Assembly: GCA_964020975.1 (NCBI GenBank)
Contig: OZ026629.1
Span: 49,592,634 to 49,656,633, forward strand
Direction: 5' to 3'
Source: Hermodice carunculata
Lineage: Eukaryota; Annelida; Polychaeta; Eunicida; Amphinomidae
Length of the DNA: 64,000 bases
Shown here: positions 1-13,884 of the stretch, piece by piece
How positions within the stretch are numbered: the first letter of the stretch is position 1
Layout: each line of letters begins with the position of its first letter
Made by a program: the position numbers and the translations under genes
The notes under the pieces: generated by a model
The model's database searches: none
What the model saw: only the letters and a program-made list of their open reading frames with translations
Told to the model about the DNA's origin: nothing

Positions 1-1026
1 AGTCCGTGTTATCTGGTTATAGACACGTTCCACGCCAATTAGCCAGGTTTGAGGGCCTACCTGTATGGTAACCGAATAACGCTTCGACGTGTGTTTACTT
101 GAAAAATTTATTTTTGCAATTAATTTTATTTTGAATAAAATACGGAAGACAGTCCAGTGAGACTTGAGCAAGTCTACTTTCTTCTTGTGTTGTCATTTAA
201 AGTTCCTGAACTGTACCAAAAAGGGCTGTTTGGAGCACTGGCCGACGTACAAGCGACTTTTTAACTTTTGCAGTGTTTCTGTCTGTTGCCTTGCCTGCGA
301 AGCAGACTCTGGTTTTGCTGGAGGTAGAAGGCCTGCTTAGCAGACAATCAGTTGCCCTTTAAATAGCTTGATTCCCCATGGTAAGCCTATGGTTTTGTAT
401 GGCAGGCAGGTATGATTTTGGGTCAGTCAAAGCGGGCAAAATGCCATGTAAAAGAAAAATGGACTCCGTGAATGTTGTGGTAATAAGGCAGGTGGTCTTT
501 TCATGGAGTGGTCTTTCAAAAGAAGGACGATTGGAGCAGGTGCTCTTAAATTGCAGATAAATTTACAAAGGATCATGACTGATGCATGATCAGAAATGTC
601 ACAAAGCAGGGTAGTTAATCTCTGACAGTAGCGGTCTTAATTGCAGGTAGTACCATATTTTTTGTATTCAAGTTTTGCAGGTTGCTAAAGTATTACAAGT
701 TCCCTGTCAGTAGATTAGAATGATATCCAACAGGCATCCATTGAGTTTTTTTCATGAAACCCAAACCACATGTAGTTGAACTTGATACAAAGGTTACCAC
801 CTACTGTTCTGTTTTTTTCAACATGATTATGCTTTTTTTTCTCCAATGAATAGTAAACAGGTATTAAGGTTACAAAATTAATGGGGTCCCCTTACATGCC
901 ACTTATAGAGTACTGCATTTTTTCAGGACCTTTTACCCCCAATATTGTGAAATTTGCACATGAAAATGAACTTTTTGTACCAGTTATGCTTATTTATTGT
1001 AACATTAAAATAGGCCTGAAGTGTCT
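1..1026. other. Non-coding, no recognisable feature
   Basis: This is AT-rich single-copy-looking DNA. Short frames are open (for example 378-560) but none has domain character or plausible splice partners. Around 478-545 the phrases GGTGGTCTTTTCATGGAGTGG and GGTCTTTCAAA weakly recall the TA-flanked MITE seen at 15235, and may be a very old copy. Confidence 0.5.
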
Positions 1027-1029
1027 TAG

Positions 1030-1215
1030 AAAAATGGCCAAAATAAAAACAAAATGTAACACATTGTGTATGATTCAGATAGATGCATATTGTCCTGGAA
1101 GAATTAGGTCCAAAATAAAAACAAAATGTGATACATTGTAAACAGTTAAAGTAGATGTGTCCAGAGTGTCCTGGAAAATTAGGTTCAAAATAAAAACAAA
1201 ATTCGACATATGAGT
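1030..1215. repeat. Three-copy minisatellite, 72-75 bp unit
   Basis: The phrase CAAAATAAAAACAAAAT begins at 1039, 1111 and 1186, with related flanks (TGTCCTGGAA, AATTAGGT) in the second and third copies. Spacings are 72 and 75 bp. There is no spacer/repeat regularity beyond that. Confidence 0.75.
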
Positions 1216-1899
1216 AAACTTCAAATACAGAAATAAAAACAGTGATATTATACTTCTGAAGAAATAGAATCTAGTGTCATGTCACCATTTAAAAACTATA
1301 TTTTTCTTCAGAAGAGGAGCATCAGGTTGTATTTTCTCAACACAGTAAGGAAGGTCAAGGTCAATTGGTTCATGTGGGTTCTCAGGAGAGGTCTCTGTAG
1401 GCAGGTGGGCTAGGTATGTGTATTTCCATTAGTTTCCATTGTAATCTGCACCTATGTAACTTTAAAATTGCTCTACATAGAAACACCAAACTACTTGTGC
1501 TAAATGGTGTATAGTTAAAATACCTGTGTAAATATAATAACTTTTACTGCAAAGCTATTCAAGGTATTGAAAAAGCATGTTATTTTTATATGGAATCTTC
1601 TCACAATACACACCTCTAGCCCGCAAGAATTTTGTATATTGGGTTGTGTATTCAGCAAAACACACATACAATTGTTAATTGTGACCAGTCCTATTGAATA
1701 AACTGCAGCACATAAACAGGGATAGCATGATTAAACTTGCCAATCCTGAGTAGAAACAGGATCTAGTTAATCATGCCAATTGGTATGTATGCAGAATTAT
1801 ACATGTATAATAAATAGTTCATATTAGTGTGGTTTAGTTTTTTAATGCAGGAAGCGATATGTATTTCTTCATACTCATGTATTGACATTTCATTTTTAA

Positions 1900-2140
1900 G
1901 GGTCTGGCCCATGGGGGGACCCTTTCTGTTTTTGGGTTGTCCATCGGTCCGCCTGGATGTCCGTCCGGATATGCACATTCACTTTACCGCGATATCTGCA
2001 GAATGCCTCCGTATATTTTGCTCAACTTTGGCATTATGCTTACCTTACCTGGCAAAATGAACTGATTAGATTTTGGTGTTACCATGACCTAATTTGAGCA
2101 AATGGCAGACCCTTCATTCAACGCTTGCATTGCAGGTATG
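1900..2140 (+). mobile_element. H4-family repeat fragment (GGGTC...GGACCC hairpin)
   Basis: It opens with AGGGTCTGGCCCATGGGGGGACCCT, an imperfect hairpin. A GGGTTGTCCATCGGTCCG and GTCCGTCCGG block follows, then a body shared with the copies at 39575 and 41137 (GATTAGATTTTGGTG, ATGACCTAAT). It finishes near GGCAGACCC, partly repeating the hairpin arm. No coding potential. Confidence 0.6.
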
Positions 2141-3284
<1,144 letters not shown>

Positions 3285-4502
3285 GAGGTACCTGCTCTAT
3301 GCAACCACTGCCATGAGCAGCCACATTGCTTTTTGTGGTCACTAGGCTTGGACATAGGACTCAATTTCTTTCTTCAAATTTACCTGGGGTGACAGGTCAC
3401 CTGTTGTATTTAATACAAAGAGAAACTTAACAAACCTAATTCTGTAAGCCCATGTACCGTTTGAACACTATCAAGTCCCATATTCTAATAGCAAAGTCCT
3501 ATTCCATACCATTCACTGAAAAACTGTATTGTTCTAAATCATAATAGCAAATTAACTTATAAAAGGAACAAATCATATTCATAAAATTTGAAATTTAGAT
3601 GAAAGTTTTAGGCATTATTAGTCTTTAAAAAATTGGGTCATCAGCGGGGAACCAGCGCAAGACTTGTTTCGGTGCCATTAATCCCCGGACAAGTCATTCT
3701 GCTAACTGGCGGCACCATGTTTGCATTTCCAATACAAACATCCCGAGCGGATGTATTACGGAATAAAGCGAATATGAAGTTCCTTTGTTAATAGGCCTAC
3801 TTAAAAACGTAGCCCACATGACATAAATGTAATGAAACTACACCTAACACTCATGATTAGGCCTACCAAAATTGAATAATAAAATAAGAAACCATCCCAC
3901 ACTTACCTACAGCTCCTGGTCTTACAACAGACCCGATGAGGCCTACCTGACGGACTGATCAGATCAAACTGATAAAACCAGCTCTTTAACTTCAAGTAAA
4001 ACGCAAATGTAACGACGTGACGTAAAAGAGTCAAGCTATTAATTGCGTCACACCTGAAAACTGGTCAGATCTACATTGTTCCGTTTCAGCAATAAAAATA
4101 GGCTTATTTATTATAAACTCGCTGTATTTCACAGGTGATGCAATCACTACTAATGGGTAGTTCTGTATTAATAACAAATCAATTACATCACATTTAATGT
4201 AAATGTTTTGAAAATTCTAGGTTTAAAGAGCCAAATGAATTAACAAACGGGTCATTAGTGGGAAACCTTCAACTGAAATTTCGGTCATGAGGCATGTTAA
4301 CTCTCAATCTCAAATCGTCTAAGATGCACTACGGGTTAGGGGTGGGGTTGGGTTGGGCGGTGGGGGGTACTGTACCTTTTGGAGCAACTATTCATGGATT
4401 CATTTACCTTTTTCTTTCATATTTTAACTAAAACCTTATTAATTATATCTGAAATCTAAACAAATGAGCAGTTCGATGCAGATATCTAAATTGCCAAGTA
4501 AA

Positions 4503-4503
<1 letters not shown>
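3285..4503. other. Non-coding, nothing firm
   Basis: Two phrases resemble each other, GGGTCATCAGCGGGGAACC at 3635 and GGGTCATTAGTGGGAAACC near 4250, each followed by a TTTCGGT motif. They may be remnants of a diverged duplication. No gene or tRNA fold was recognised. Confidence 0.4.
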
Positions 4504-4556
<53 letters not shown>

Positions 4557-4714
4557 GAATACACATGTCTGATACACATGTCTGTATGTGGCCACTTTTT
4601 CTTGGCAGAAGGTGTAGCCACATACAGCAGGTACCACCATACACACACACACCCACCCCACTCCCCCACACACACACACACGCGCACACGCACACGCACA
4701 CACACACACACACA
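4504..4714. repeat. (ATA)n at 4504-4557 and (CA)n at 4640-4714
   Basis: Two separate microsatellites about 80 bp apart: around 18 ATA units, then an impure CA/CG/CCCA tract. Frames such as IIIII and CVCVCV are repeat artefacts. Confidence 0.92.
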
Positions 4715-7369
4715 TCCAAGGTAAAAATCTAAGAATAGAAGGCAGCGACATTCTCATTGTGCTTCAGTGAGATTCTAGGCCTGCTCAGTAGCTAATGGCT
4801 GACAAATCATGCGAATAAGTTTGCACGTGGTCAAGCATGCATGGTGCGCACTTTCAACTAACAAGCATGGTGGAGGTAATCATTCAAGCCAATGGTACTT
4901 TTATGTTTTCATGTCACATAAGGACAGAAATTTAGTGACATATCTACAGTAGATATTTTGAAACATTCATAATGTGCCTGGTTAACCGTTGAAAAAAATA
5001 CAGAGTGGAAACCACATGCAATGAATGTTAATATGGCAAACTCGTGCACCAGTATGCATTGTCAATCAATTTCAACAATGATAAAATCTGTGTGTGTTCT
5101 TTTTTTCACAGAAATCTGCATTATTTATAATTTTAGCGCTATTGTTCAATAGTTATAGTGGAAACTGTTTAAGTGTTGTACATCTGCAGGAGAAAGCACC
5201 ATGTTGCCAGATCTTGGGAATTAGGTATGCGCACTGAAAGTCCTCCTTCAGCATGTGCTACATTGGGCAGATAAACTCGCCCACAGCATAGGAGGAGCAA
5301 GTATCTTTGGCCGGGTTTTCTTGCCTGCAGCAGAGGAAGGGTTAAAAAATAGGCTTTTAAAATTAGATCAGATACTCTTCATTTATAGACAACACTGAGA
5401 ACCACATGCATAGAATCAAAAGTGATGTGTTTTTTAATGTAGAAAGGTGTTCTTACACCTGTTCATGTTGCATTATTGTGTGAATGAATTGTGATGATTC
5501 AAGGGTGTTCATTCCTTATGTTACTAAATGTATACCTAGGCAGCATAACTGCATGCACATGTATGAAAATTAAGATCCACATATTTTGTCAAAAACAAAA
5601 ATGATGCAGATCTGTGTCAAGAACATGTTAAAAGAGCTCATGAAGAGAGTCAACAGAAATAGTGACAACATATCTACAGTCTATCGGTATGTCAGTATTC
5701 AGGTGGCAAAATGATTGCATACAATCTGGTAACAGGGAGAAAACAGAGACTTGCTTTATGAGAATAGTCACTGGAAGTCCAGGAAATGAATGCATGAGGT
5801 TGTGTTACAAGTACTAACAGCAACACACAGTACATACACGCACACTCCTCCACTCCCTGTTTCTTTACTAATTTGGTAACATCCAGGAAATATGTTTTTA
5901 ATAACCATTGATAATTTGATAAAGTAAATTATACTTTAAGCACAATGAGCACTGTTTTAGAGCTCCCTTTCCTGCCCAAACCACACAAAAGTATGCATAA
6001 TATGTTTGCTGTAGATGAAATAATTTCTCATGAATGAAAAATGTTTATATCAGAACTCTGATAAAACTTATCAGTGTAACTAACATGCCCACAGGGTGTT
6101 TTTTTTTTTTTTTTTTTCTTCTATGAAGCAGAACCATTGAGGGCCAGATCCAGCTTCATACCCAAAGTGGTATGTCAAGCTGGGTGGTCTGGCAGCAGAG
6201 GTACAATAACTTGTAGCAGTGGTACAATAACTTAGCCATGGGAAAGTAACATTGAAGAGATAGCACCGAGGACATGACCTGGGTGATCTATGAAGACAGA
6301 GACTACTGTACACAGCTGTAGCCAGGGTCTAAACTAAACACTGAAGGAATATGGAAACGCTCATTGAAGGAATATGTGTGACAGGGTTAATATTTCACAA
6401 AAAGAGATTCATATGTCACTCTGCATTAACCCATTTCTGGTCAGGGACAGACTACATCGCAAGTTTTCTATTTTCATTTCGGCCACGTAACTTGTATAAA
6501 GAAATTGATAACTTATGGCATGCTCCCCTCGAAGGTCTCGTGTTAAATTCTCGCTCAATATATTCTCAGGAAAGGTGACATAAGTGAAATCATTGAACCT
6601 GGTGCCATGTGCAGTGTACTTCTGAACACTTTAAAGGTGAAAAAGTTTTTTTACATACAAAGCTGTGCAGTTTCAGACAGAGGTTCATATTCTCATGGGT
6701 CAATGTGTAAAAGCTTTTCCTGAAAGCAGGTATAGACTTTTAACACATATTGTATTTCACTATATGAATGCCAACTTAAGGATTGTTCTAGGAATGAGTT
6801 CAATCTTCTATACAGCTAGGCTAAATGCTGTGGGATTCAATTATAAAAATCCAGAGAGGGCCAACAGTATGCTGCTGTCTTTCACTTGTTACTTCCAGCT
6901 TAAAACTAGTAACACAGGCAGTTCATATATTTTACCTTTAAAACTGGTGTACTGCAAGCAGAGGAGTTCTTATGACATATATTGTAATGTAGCAACAAAT
7001 GACTGCCAACATGTGCCAATAATTGTAGTTTCATGTTTGCTAGTTTGGGATCAACAAATATTCATCAGTGATCTTCTCATTCAATTTCCAGCTCCTAATG
7101 CATACTAGACAAAACTAAAATCAGCAGCATTTAGATATGAATGTTGTGAGGTCAGATTCGGGTTGGTAGAGATGGTAAGCTCAGAACAAACCGTTTACAT
7201 ATAGCAGTACAATTATCATTTATTCTGTTTTGTGATTGCCGTATATGTTTGACAAGTCAGCAGAGCTTATGAAATTTGTTTGCATCCATCATCCCCTGTT
7301 TGTCTGTTAAACTTTTTTTACATTTTTTATTTTTTTCCTTTCCTTCATTAGACTTTTGACATTTTCAAC
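4715..7369. other. Non-coding, no recognisable feature
   Basis: No repeat family or exon was identified apart from a T run at 6100-6118. The frame at 6665-7108 (147 codons) has no domain, no splice context and no codon bias. In DNA this AT-rich, one or two frames of that size are expected by chance over 64 kb. Confidence 0.5.
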
Positions 7370-7500
7370 TTCTCAAAAACCACAGCATGGAATGTTTTGA
7401 TTTTGCACCTGGATGTTCCCCAGGTGGACCTCTACTAAGTTTGCAAAGGAGATGATTATGCAATAATTTTTCATTTGTTTATGATTTTTTAAAGTAATGA
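7370..7500 (+). mobile_element. H6 repeat fragment
   Basis: The phrases GCATGGAATGTTTTGATTTT, TGGATGTTCCCCAGGT and GATGCAATAATTTTT (or close variants) occur here, at 33780-33915 and at 34285-34400. They mark an interspersed non-coding repeat with no visible ends. Confidence 0.6.
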
Positions 7501-7940
7501 AAAAACAAAAATACATAGCCGCCCCCCCCCCCCCTTTATCAGGTCCATGCCTTAAAGCTGACAACATTTGTCATTATGATCTGGTCAGTTTAGGCGTGTG
7601 TTAGGGGCATAAAGTCAATATAATATGTACATACAATCACCATGCTTTAAGTATCAAATCACATTTCATTAGAAAATCAATAGAACATCATACATTTCCA
7701 GGATTTGTATTCTTTAAAACATACTTGTTTGCTTAATACCTTGATATCCTTCCTTGCCAATACAAATACCTATGATTTGAATATCAGCAGTCAGAAATAC
7801 CAGCATGTATTTTATTCTACTATTTATGTGGTAAATGAGCAAAGGTCACTGCTATACTATATCTACATCTATATATACAAATAGAGATATAGATATATAC
7901 ATGTACATATGTGTGTGTGCAGATAATTCTGTTCACAAAA

Positions 7941-8164
7941 GCACAACAGGAGGATCATAATGACCCTGTGCTCTGCTGACTGACATATCTTGCTTCAGCA
8001 AGCACAGACTTTACTGCTCCATACATGTAGTGCTTACCAATAGTTGATCAAAAGTTTTGACATTACCAGACAATAAGCTGATGTCAGTTTGACCTTTCAA
8101 GGTTGCTCAAGGTCAAAATTAATAATATCAAAAGGAAGCCCACAGGTACTTTTCTACACATCCT

Positions 8165-8231
<67 letters not shown>

Positions 8232-8592
8232 TACAAATTTGGCATGTCTAATTCAAATACTTTTTGAGATATGGAATTTTATATCTTTAAACACATTTTG
8301 GCTTCTAATTCCTGTAAAATCATAGGTAGTACCACTTGTATCATATGTAACTGAGATTTTGACCTCCAATACAACCTCACGGAAATTCATGAAGAAGTAT
8401 CTAACATTAAGGACGCTACAGTGGTCACAAGATTTTCACATTTTGACCCATATATTACATAATACTGCAGATGGTGCCATCAATATCAAACTCAATCAAG
8501 ATTTTTTACGCGTATTGTGCTCACTAGTTTATGATGGAGGAATAGACATGAATGATACCATCAGCTCTGTGATCTTTGGTCAGCAGAGCAAA
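7941..8592 (-). mobile_element. H2-family element, reverse orientation, with an internal (TA)n tract
   Basis: Read on the - strand, it starts with GCTCTGCTGACC and a complementary GCAGAGC-type arm near 8592. It ends with GTCAGCAGAGCACAGGG near 7975, then a terminal segment to 7941. The interior matches H2 copies only in part and carries a (TA)n run at 8167-8229. No coding capacity. Confidence 0.55.
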
Positions 8593-8936
8593 AAACAAAA
8601 AACAAAAAACAACTCATAAAAAATAGAAAAAGTATTGCAGCATGATCTCCTTCACAGAGCTGGCAGAGGCCCACCTGGGCAACATCTGTCTTATATATGC
8701 ACTGTATTGCTACATGCATGTACAGCAGCAGCATTCACTGACTTGCTCCCAAAGTTTGACATCCATAAGTTTTTCAAAAATTAATATATCCTCATTAGTT
8801 TCACAAAATTCTATCACTTTTAGCCAGATTACATTTCAACAAGATTTCATGCAATTCTGTTGATCCGTTCTGGAGAAGAAGTTAAAAAAATAGCCTCAAC
8901 ACACAAAAATACCTTTAAAAAGTAATAAACAAAACA

Positions 8937-9060
8937 AGAGGATCATGATTATCATGTGCTCTGCTGACTGGAATATGCTTTTACAGTATTACAACATATG
9001 CACTGTAGTCTGTATAGCTATAGACATGAGCAGCGGTAGCAAAGTTTGATGTGTAATTCA
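8937..9060 (-). mobile_element. H2-family 3' end fragment, reverse orientation
   Basis: CAAGAGGATCATGATTATCA followed by TGTGCTCTGCTGAC is the complement of the H2 3' terminus (GTCAGCAGAGC ... CTTG). Only the terminal part is recognisable. Confidence 0.5.
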
Positions 9061-9926
9061 TAAAAAAAAAAGAAAAAAATTGCTGTGCGACCTGGTAGCC
9101 AAAATAATAACTAGGTGACCCCAGGTGACCCTATGTGTAATATCAAAACAATTGGCTTGTAAAAGTTTTGCTAAAAATAAAAACAGTGAAATGGTATTTT
9201 AAACCTTGTTTGAATAGGAAATATGTCCAAAATGGTGAAATTGCAATTACATTGAAATGTTGAAAACACAAAAATTGTGAAAATTTTAGCATGCAAAAAC
9301 AAAGCAATTCACAGTCCATTATCACTGTCTGAAAATAGGTTATCATTTAAAGTTTCACTTTGGGAAAATTGAAAATCACATTGGTTAAACAAAGTCAAGC
9401 ATGGAAGCAGTTTCAAGTTTCATCATGCAATGTATATAAGCATTTAAAAAAAGTGGTCTATATATTCAGGGTCCATTATACACCTGGAAGATCTTCAGCC
9501 AAATTTAACAAGATTTTGTAAATCGGCACATTGCCAGCCACTTCATGTATATTACAAAGACAGAATAAAATGGCAATTCTGTTGGGATGTTGGTCTCCAA
9601 AATGATGTTAGTGTGTCAGAGGAAGGATTTCTGAAGGCATGGACCAGTATACTGTGTATGTTTTGAGTTGCCTCTGTCATTAGTGCGTGCATATGGCTGT
9701 GACTGATGATTATGACGATATTACCCTGTCACCTCCAGTGCATTGATCAGTGGTACATTGTGAAAGGGATTTTTCCTCTAGGTTGAAGTTGGCCAACACA
9801 TGTGCACCTTTATATAATATTCAGCTATTTTGATTGCCTTTCTGTTTGGACTGAAAGAAGTGAGTAAGCTTGACTTGGCTGGCTGGCTGCCTGCCCATTC
9901 ACAGCAAGTAACTGAGGATAGCCACA
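9061..9926. other. Non-coding, no recognisable feature
   Basis: AT-rich DNA between repeat blocks. Nothing exon-like was seen. Confidence 0.5.
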
Positions 9927-10149
<223 letters not shown>

Positions 10150-10541
10150 CACACAATAGTGTGTGTGTCTTACTACACTGGTAATTTGTATGGTGAAAAT
10201 CCAAAAGCTTGATTCATTGAATCTGACCATTTTATACAATTGTCTTCAGTATTACTTTTCTGCCTTTCTGTTTCAAAGTTGAATGCAAAGTAAATCTTTA
10301 TTTTAAAATTTGAGTAACTAGGTTCCCGAGTTTAGGTTTGTTAATTGTAATTTCCCTTTGTTTTGTTTTCAACTAACTTCTTTCCCCAGTCTGTGCACTG
10401 ATTATCGTAACTTAAGAGCTTTCCAGCCCAGCTCAAAAACAAGTTATGTTTGGCACTGATCATTTTCATTACATCTAGGAAAGTTGTTGGCAGTTAGACA
10501 TAGGGAATAGCAGTTGGATGGGTCTCCATGTCAGCTCTGTT

Positions 10542-10943
10542 TTTAGCTCTGCTGCCCAAAGATTGGAGAGCTTATGTGATCTTGTCATGGTTGTCCTTGC
10601 ATTGCAACTTTTGTAAATGAGCAATATCGATAGTTTTTTGTTAGGACCATCTAATTTTCAGAACTTTGCAAGAGTATGAAAATGCAGGTCATTTGATATT
10701 GGTAGCATCATGTGCAGTATTATGTCATATATGGGTCAAAAGGTGAAAATCAAAGTCAGGTGTATGCTTTTTGGGCGGGCTGGGGGGGGGGGGGTGGATC
10801 TTCATGAAATATATTGAGATTGTATAGAAAGTCAAAAGCTCTATGATACTATTGAGGTCCTATTATCAAGATGGTTACACCTCCATGTAGTTTTATTCAT
10901 CTTTTTACATGGCAGCAGAGCACTAGCTGTCACAACTCTCTTG
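10542..10943 (+). mobile_element. Short H2-family element, both ends visible
   Basis: It begins after a T-run with AGCTCTGCTGCCCAAAG and GGAGAGCTTATG, an imperfect hairpin. It ends with GGCAGCAGAGCACTAGC, TGTCACAACT and CTCTTG before TTTAT. The length is about 402 bp, against 1 kb or more for other copies, so it looks internally deleted. The middle contains a G run at 10784-10793. Confidence 0.65.
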
Positions 10944-10959
10944 TTTATCTCTTTTTATT

Positions 10960-11040
10960 TTGGCTCAGCAGACTTGTCAGCTGAGCTTATAAGATGGGTG
11001 GTGATCAGTTGTCCATCCATACTCATATGAATACTAGACA
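10960..11040 (+). mobile_element. H1-like 5' end fragment
   Basis: TTTTGGCTCAGCAGACTTG and TCAGCTGAGCTTATAAG resemble the start of H1 copies. They lie only about 20 bp after the end of the H2 element, again in a T-rich tract. The body is not recognisable beyond the GTCCATCC block. Confidence 0.45.
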
Positions 11041-12020
11041 AAACAGTCAAAGGGGGTACCTGTCAATACATCAAAGTTTCCAGAACCAAAGCTTAGTTTG
11101 ACAGAGGAATGAATGAAGAGAAATCTTCCACCAGGAACAAATGTACCCAGATGATAAAGTGCATCATGGATAATGTTTACTTTTCTGTTAGAAACTGTAG
11201 TTACCAGCAGATAGTAGTCATTCCAATGGGAATAGATCCAGCTCTTTACATTGCTATTCTGAACTTATACTTCTACAGATCAAAATGGATGGAAGAATTG
11301 GCGAAAATGGATTTTAATTTAGCTTAGAAAACATAATCAACATATCTGCAGGTTCAGTGATGACCTATGCACTTTAAACAGCCATGATGAAATCAAGATG
11401 AAATGGGAAGATATCTATCCTAAAGAACTGATCTCCAATCCAGAATGAATAGCGACACAAAGGCAACTTCTCTTGATCTTAAGATTCAGATCAAGAGTAA
11501 CCAATACATAACAAAAATATTTGACAAGAGAAATCAATTCAACTTTGAAATATTTCTTATCCAGACTTGAGGGAAGGATTGCAGAAAAAAAACGGCATAT
11601 GGAGTTTGCATCCGTAGAAACACAACACTTACACAAGATTTTCTCGAATGTGTCAAAAGAGTGGTGAGGAAAGTCATTTGTAAAGGTTACACTAATGTCA
11701 AAGTACAAACATCTGAACAAAAATGCTTTTGGAGGTGAGACCACATACCAGAAAAATGTAAATTGTCCTTACAGGATCTAGTTTAGAATGTACCTAAATG
11801 ATATGTTATAGGTTTTTAATGATATCCTGCAAGTGCATGAGTTTGGCCAATAAAGTAACTGTGGAATTCTTTAGTCCATCTCAAGTGGGAACCCATGAGG
11901 TGTACTTCATAATAACATTACATAATCCTATACACATCTAGTTCTCCCTGGTCATTTGCATATTTACAGAGAAAGGAGGAGTCTTTGGTAAATAGATTTG
12001 TGTATGGAAATTTTCAGTTT
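11041..12020. other. Non-coding, no recognisable feature
   Basis: Frames of up to 109 codons are open on both strands (11415-11744 on the - strand) but none resembles a known domain. Confidence 0.45.
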
Positions 12021-12160
12021 CTGAGAGACATGCCTTGTCCATTGACAGTTATATCGATTCTTCTCAAAAACCGTTAGTCAGATCCACTTCAAACTTGACG
12101 GGGATGTGCCTTGGTTGGGTCTTTCAAGCTTGCCAAATTGGATAGGGTCCAATGATTTTT
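12021..12160 (+). mobile_element. H1 internal fragment
   Basis: TTCTCAAAAACCGTTAGTCAG, then ATGTGCCTTGGTTGGGTCT and CCAATGATTTTT, match the first internal block of complete H1 copies (compare 46850-46940). The fragment sits directly before the start of another H1 copy. Confidence 0.6.
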
Positions 12161-13872
12161 AATTCAGCTGACTTGTCAGTGGCTGAGCTTATCTTGTGGT
12201 CCTTCATCGGTCGTCCATCATCCATCGTTCATCGTCAACAATCAACTTCTTTTCCAAAACCGTCAGCCAGATTTACTTCAAACTTGGTGGCAATGTACCT
12301 TGGGTGGGTGTCTACCAAGTTTGGTCAAGTGGTCATGCTCCAGTGATTTTTGGATTTTTTATGATTTTTTAGTTCTGTTTAGAGGTAAATCTTAAAAAAT
12401 CTTTTCTGAAACTGCTCACCCAATTGCTTTGATATCACACAGGAACACTCCTAGGGGCTCCTAGCTCTTAATTTGATCACCAGGTGGTGCTGCGATTTTT
12501 TTTCTAATTTCTATGATTTATTGTGTGTTTTTGACTTCTTCTCCAGAACCGTCACTCAGATTAAGCTGAAACGTGGTTGATATGTTCCACTTGGAAGGAT
12601 CAAACAAACTTGTTCCCAAGGTGGCACTGCTGTGAATTCCTGATCTTTAACAATTTTTTCAATTTGGGTACCTACTGGTAAACGTACCTTTCCTAATGAT
12701 TACTATGCAAGTCAGTGAGCATTCTTATGCTAATTCACATTTTTGACTACTGCGAAACCATCATCCAGATTGACTTCAAACTTGGTGGTAATGTGCCTTG
12801 GGTGGGTCTTTACCAGATTTGTTCAAATGGACATACTCCATTGATTTTTGGATTTCTTGCGATTTTTTTTTACCCCTCGGCCTTGTAGGCCAGAGGGGTA
12901 TTGTTGTAATCTACGCGTCCGTCCATGTTAACACCATATCTCCACAAATACTTTTTAGAGACCAAATTTCTATCACAGGTGGCTATTGAGGTGCTTCAGG
13001 CGCCTATTGAAAAGTATGTCAGTAGGTCATATACTTAGGTCACAGTTCTACATTAAAGAAAAAAATTGTGTTAAACATAATGTCTAAAAAAATATTGAAT
13101 GTAGCTTCAGTTATTTATGACAGTTGGTCTTTAGGATGCCTCAGAGGTCTATCGAAAACTAGGTCACTGGGTCACATATTTAGGTCACAGTGCTGTGTTG
13201 AAGAAAAATGGCAGTACCATGATTTCTTCAAATCTGTTTTTCAAATTTTCTCATTGTTGCTGCACCAATTATTTATGACAGTTGGTCCTAAGAGTGGCTC
13301 AGATACCTAGATATGATTGAAGTTCATCAAACTTGGTCATTATTTGCCCAGGTGAGACTTCCCTTAAATTTGCTTAGAGGTGACCTTGAGGTCAAAGGTC
13401 AAGGTCGAACTTTCTGCAGAAGAATGGTGGCCCTCCTAGACTGGTGACATCTGGTGAAAGGCACCTGCTCGGGGGATGCAGAAAAACTCACTTCTAGTTT
13501 TTAACAAATTTTCAAAAGTTTGTAATGATCAATCAGAATACATGATAGTATTATTTGTATTGGAATGCTAGTGCACATTTCTGTTTATATGTGATTTTTT
13601 TCCCAAGCCATAGAACAGATCCTCTTCAGGCTTCATGGGGATATATCTTGACAAGACCGTAGTAGAAATAGGTTACTGAGTTAAGTTTTTGGGTCACTTA
13701 TCGAAAGACTATCAGCTTAAAGTTAAGCCAGGCTCAGCTGTGCTCATCGTACAGTTTCATTTGCAGCTGCAACTGAAGCTCGATTCAGTTTGTCTCCGGG
13801 TGGAACTTATTTTGGGGTCAATATATATCAAGATCAACTGAGGACAGGCTTTTAACATGTCCATCTTGTTTT
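12161..13872 (+). mobile_element. H1-family element interrupted by an H3 element (12872-13497)
   Basis: The 5' end is AATTCAGCTGACTTGTCAGT and GGCTGAGCTTATC after a T-run. The internal blocks follow the same order as the H1 copy at 46743 up to about 12871. There, inside a T-run, an H3 unit begins with a clear hairpin (CCCCTCGGCC, GGCCAGAGGGG) and ends near CTCACTTCTAG. The 3' end at 13832-13872 reads GATCAACTGAGGACAGGC and CATCTTG before TTTT. No transposase or helicase coding was seen; non-autonomous. Confidence 0.6.
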
Positions 13873-13884
13873 AGTTGGCACTGC

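Noticed and set aside
881-1215. Regularly spaced repeats considered as a CRISPR-like array
   Set aside because: Only three degenerate copies with 72-75 bp period and no distinct spacers, in an animal genome; an ordinary minisatellite.
3635-4290. Possible tRNA or SINE heads at the two GGGTCAT(C/T)AG phrases
   Set aside because: No cloverleaf, no A or B box that I could place, and no A-rich tail.
6665-7108. 147-codon open frame on the + strand
   Set aside because: No domain, no GC rise, no exon borders. One or two frames this long are expected by chance in 64 kb of AT-rich DNA.
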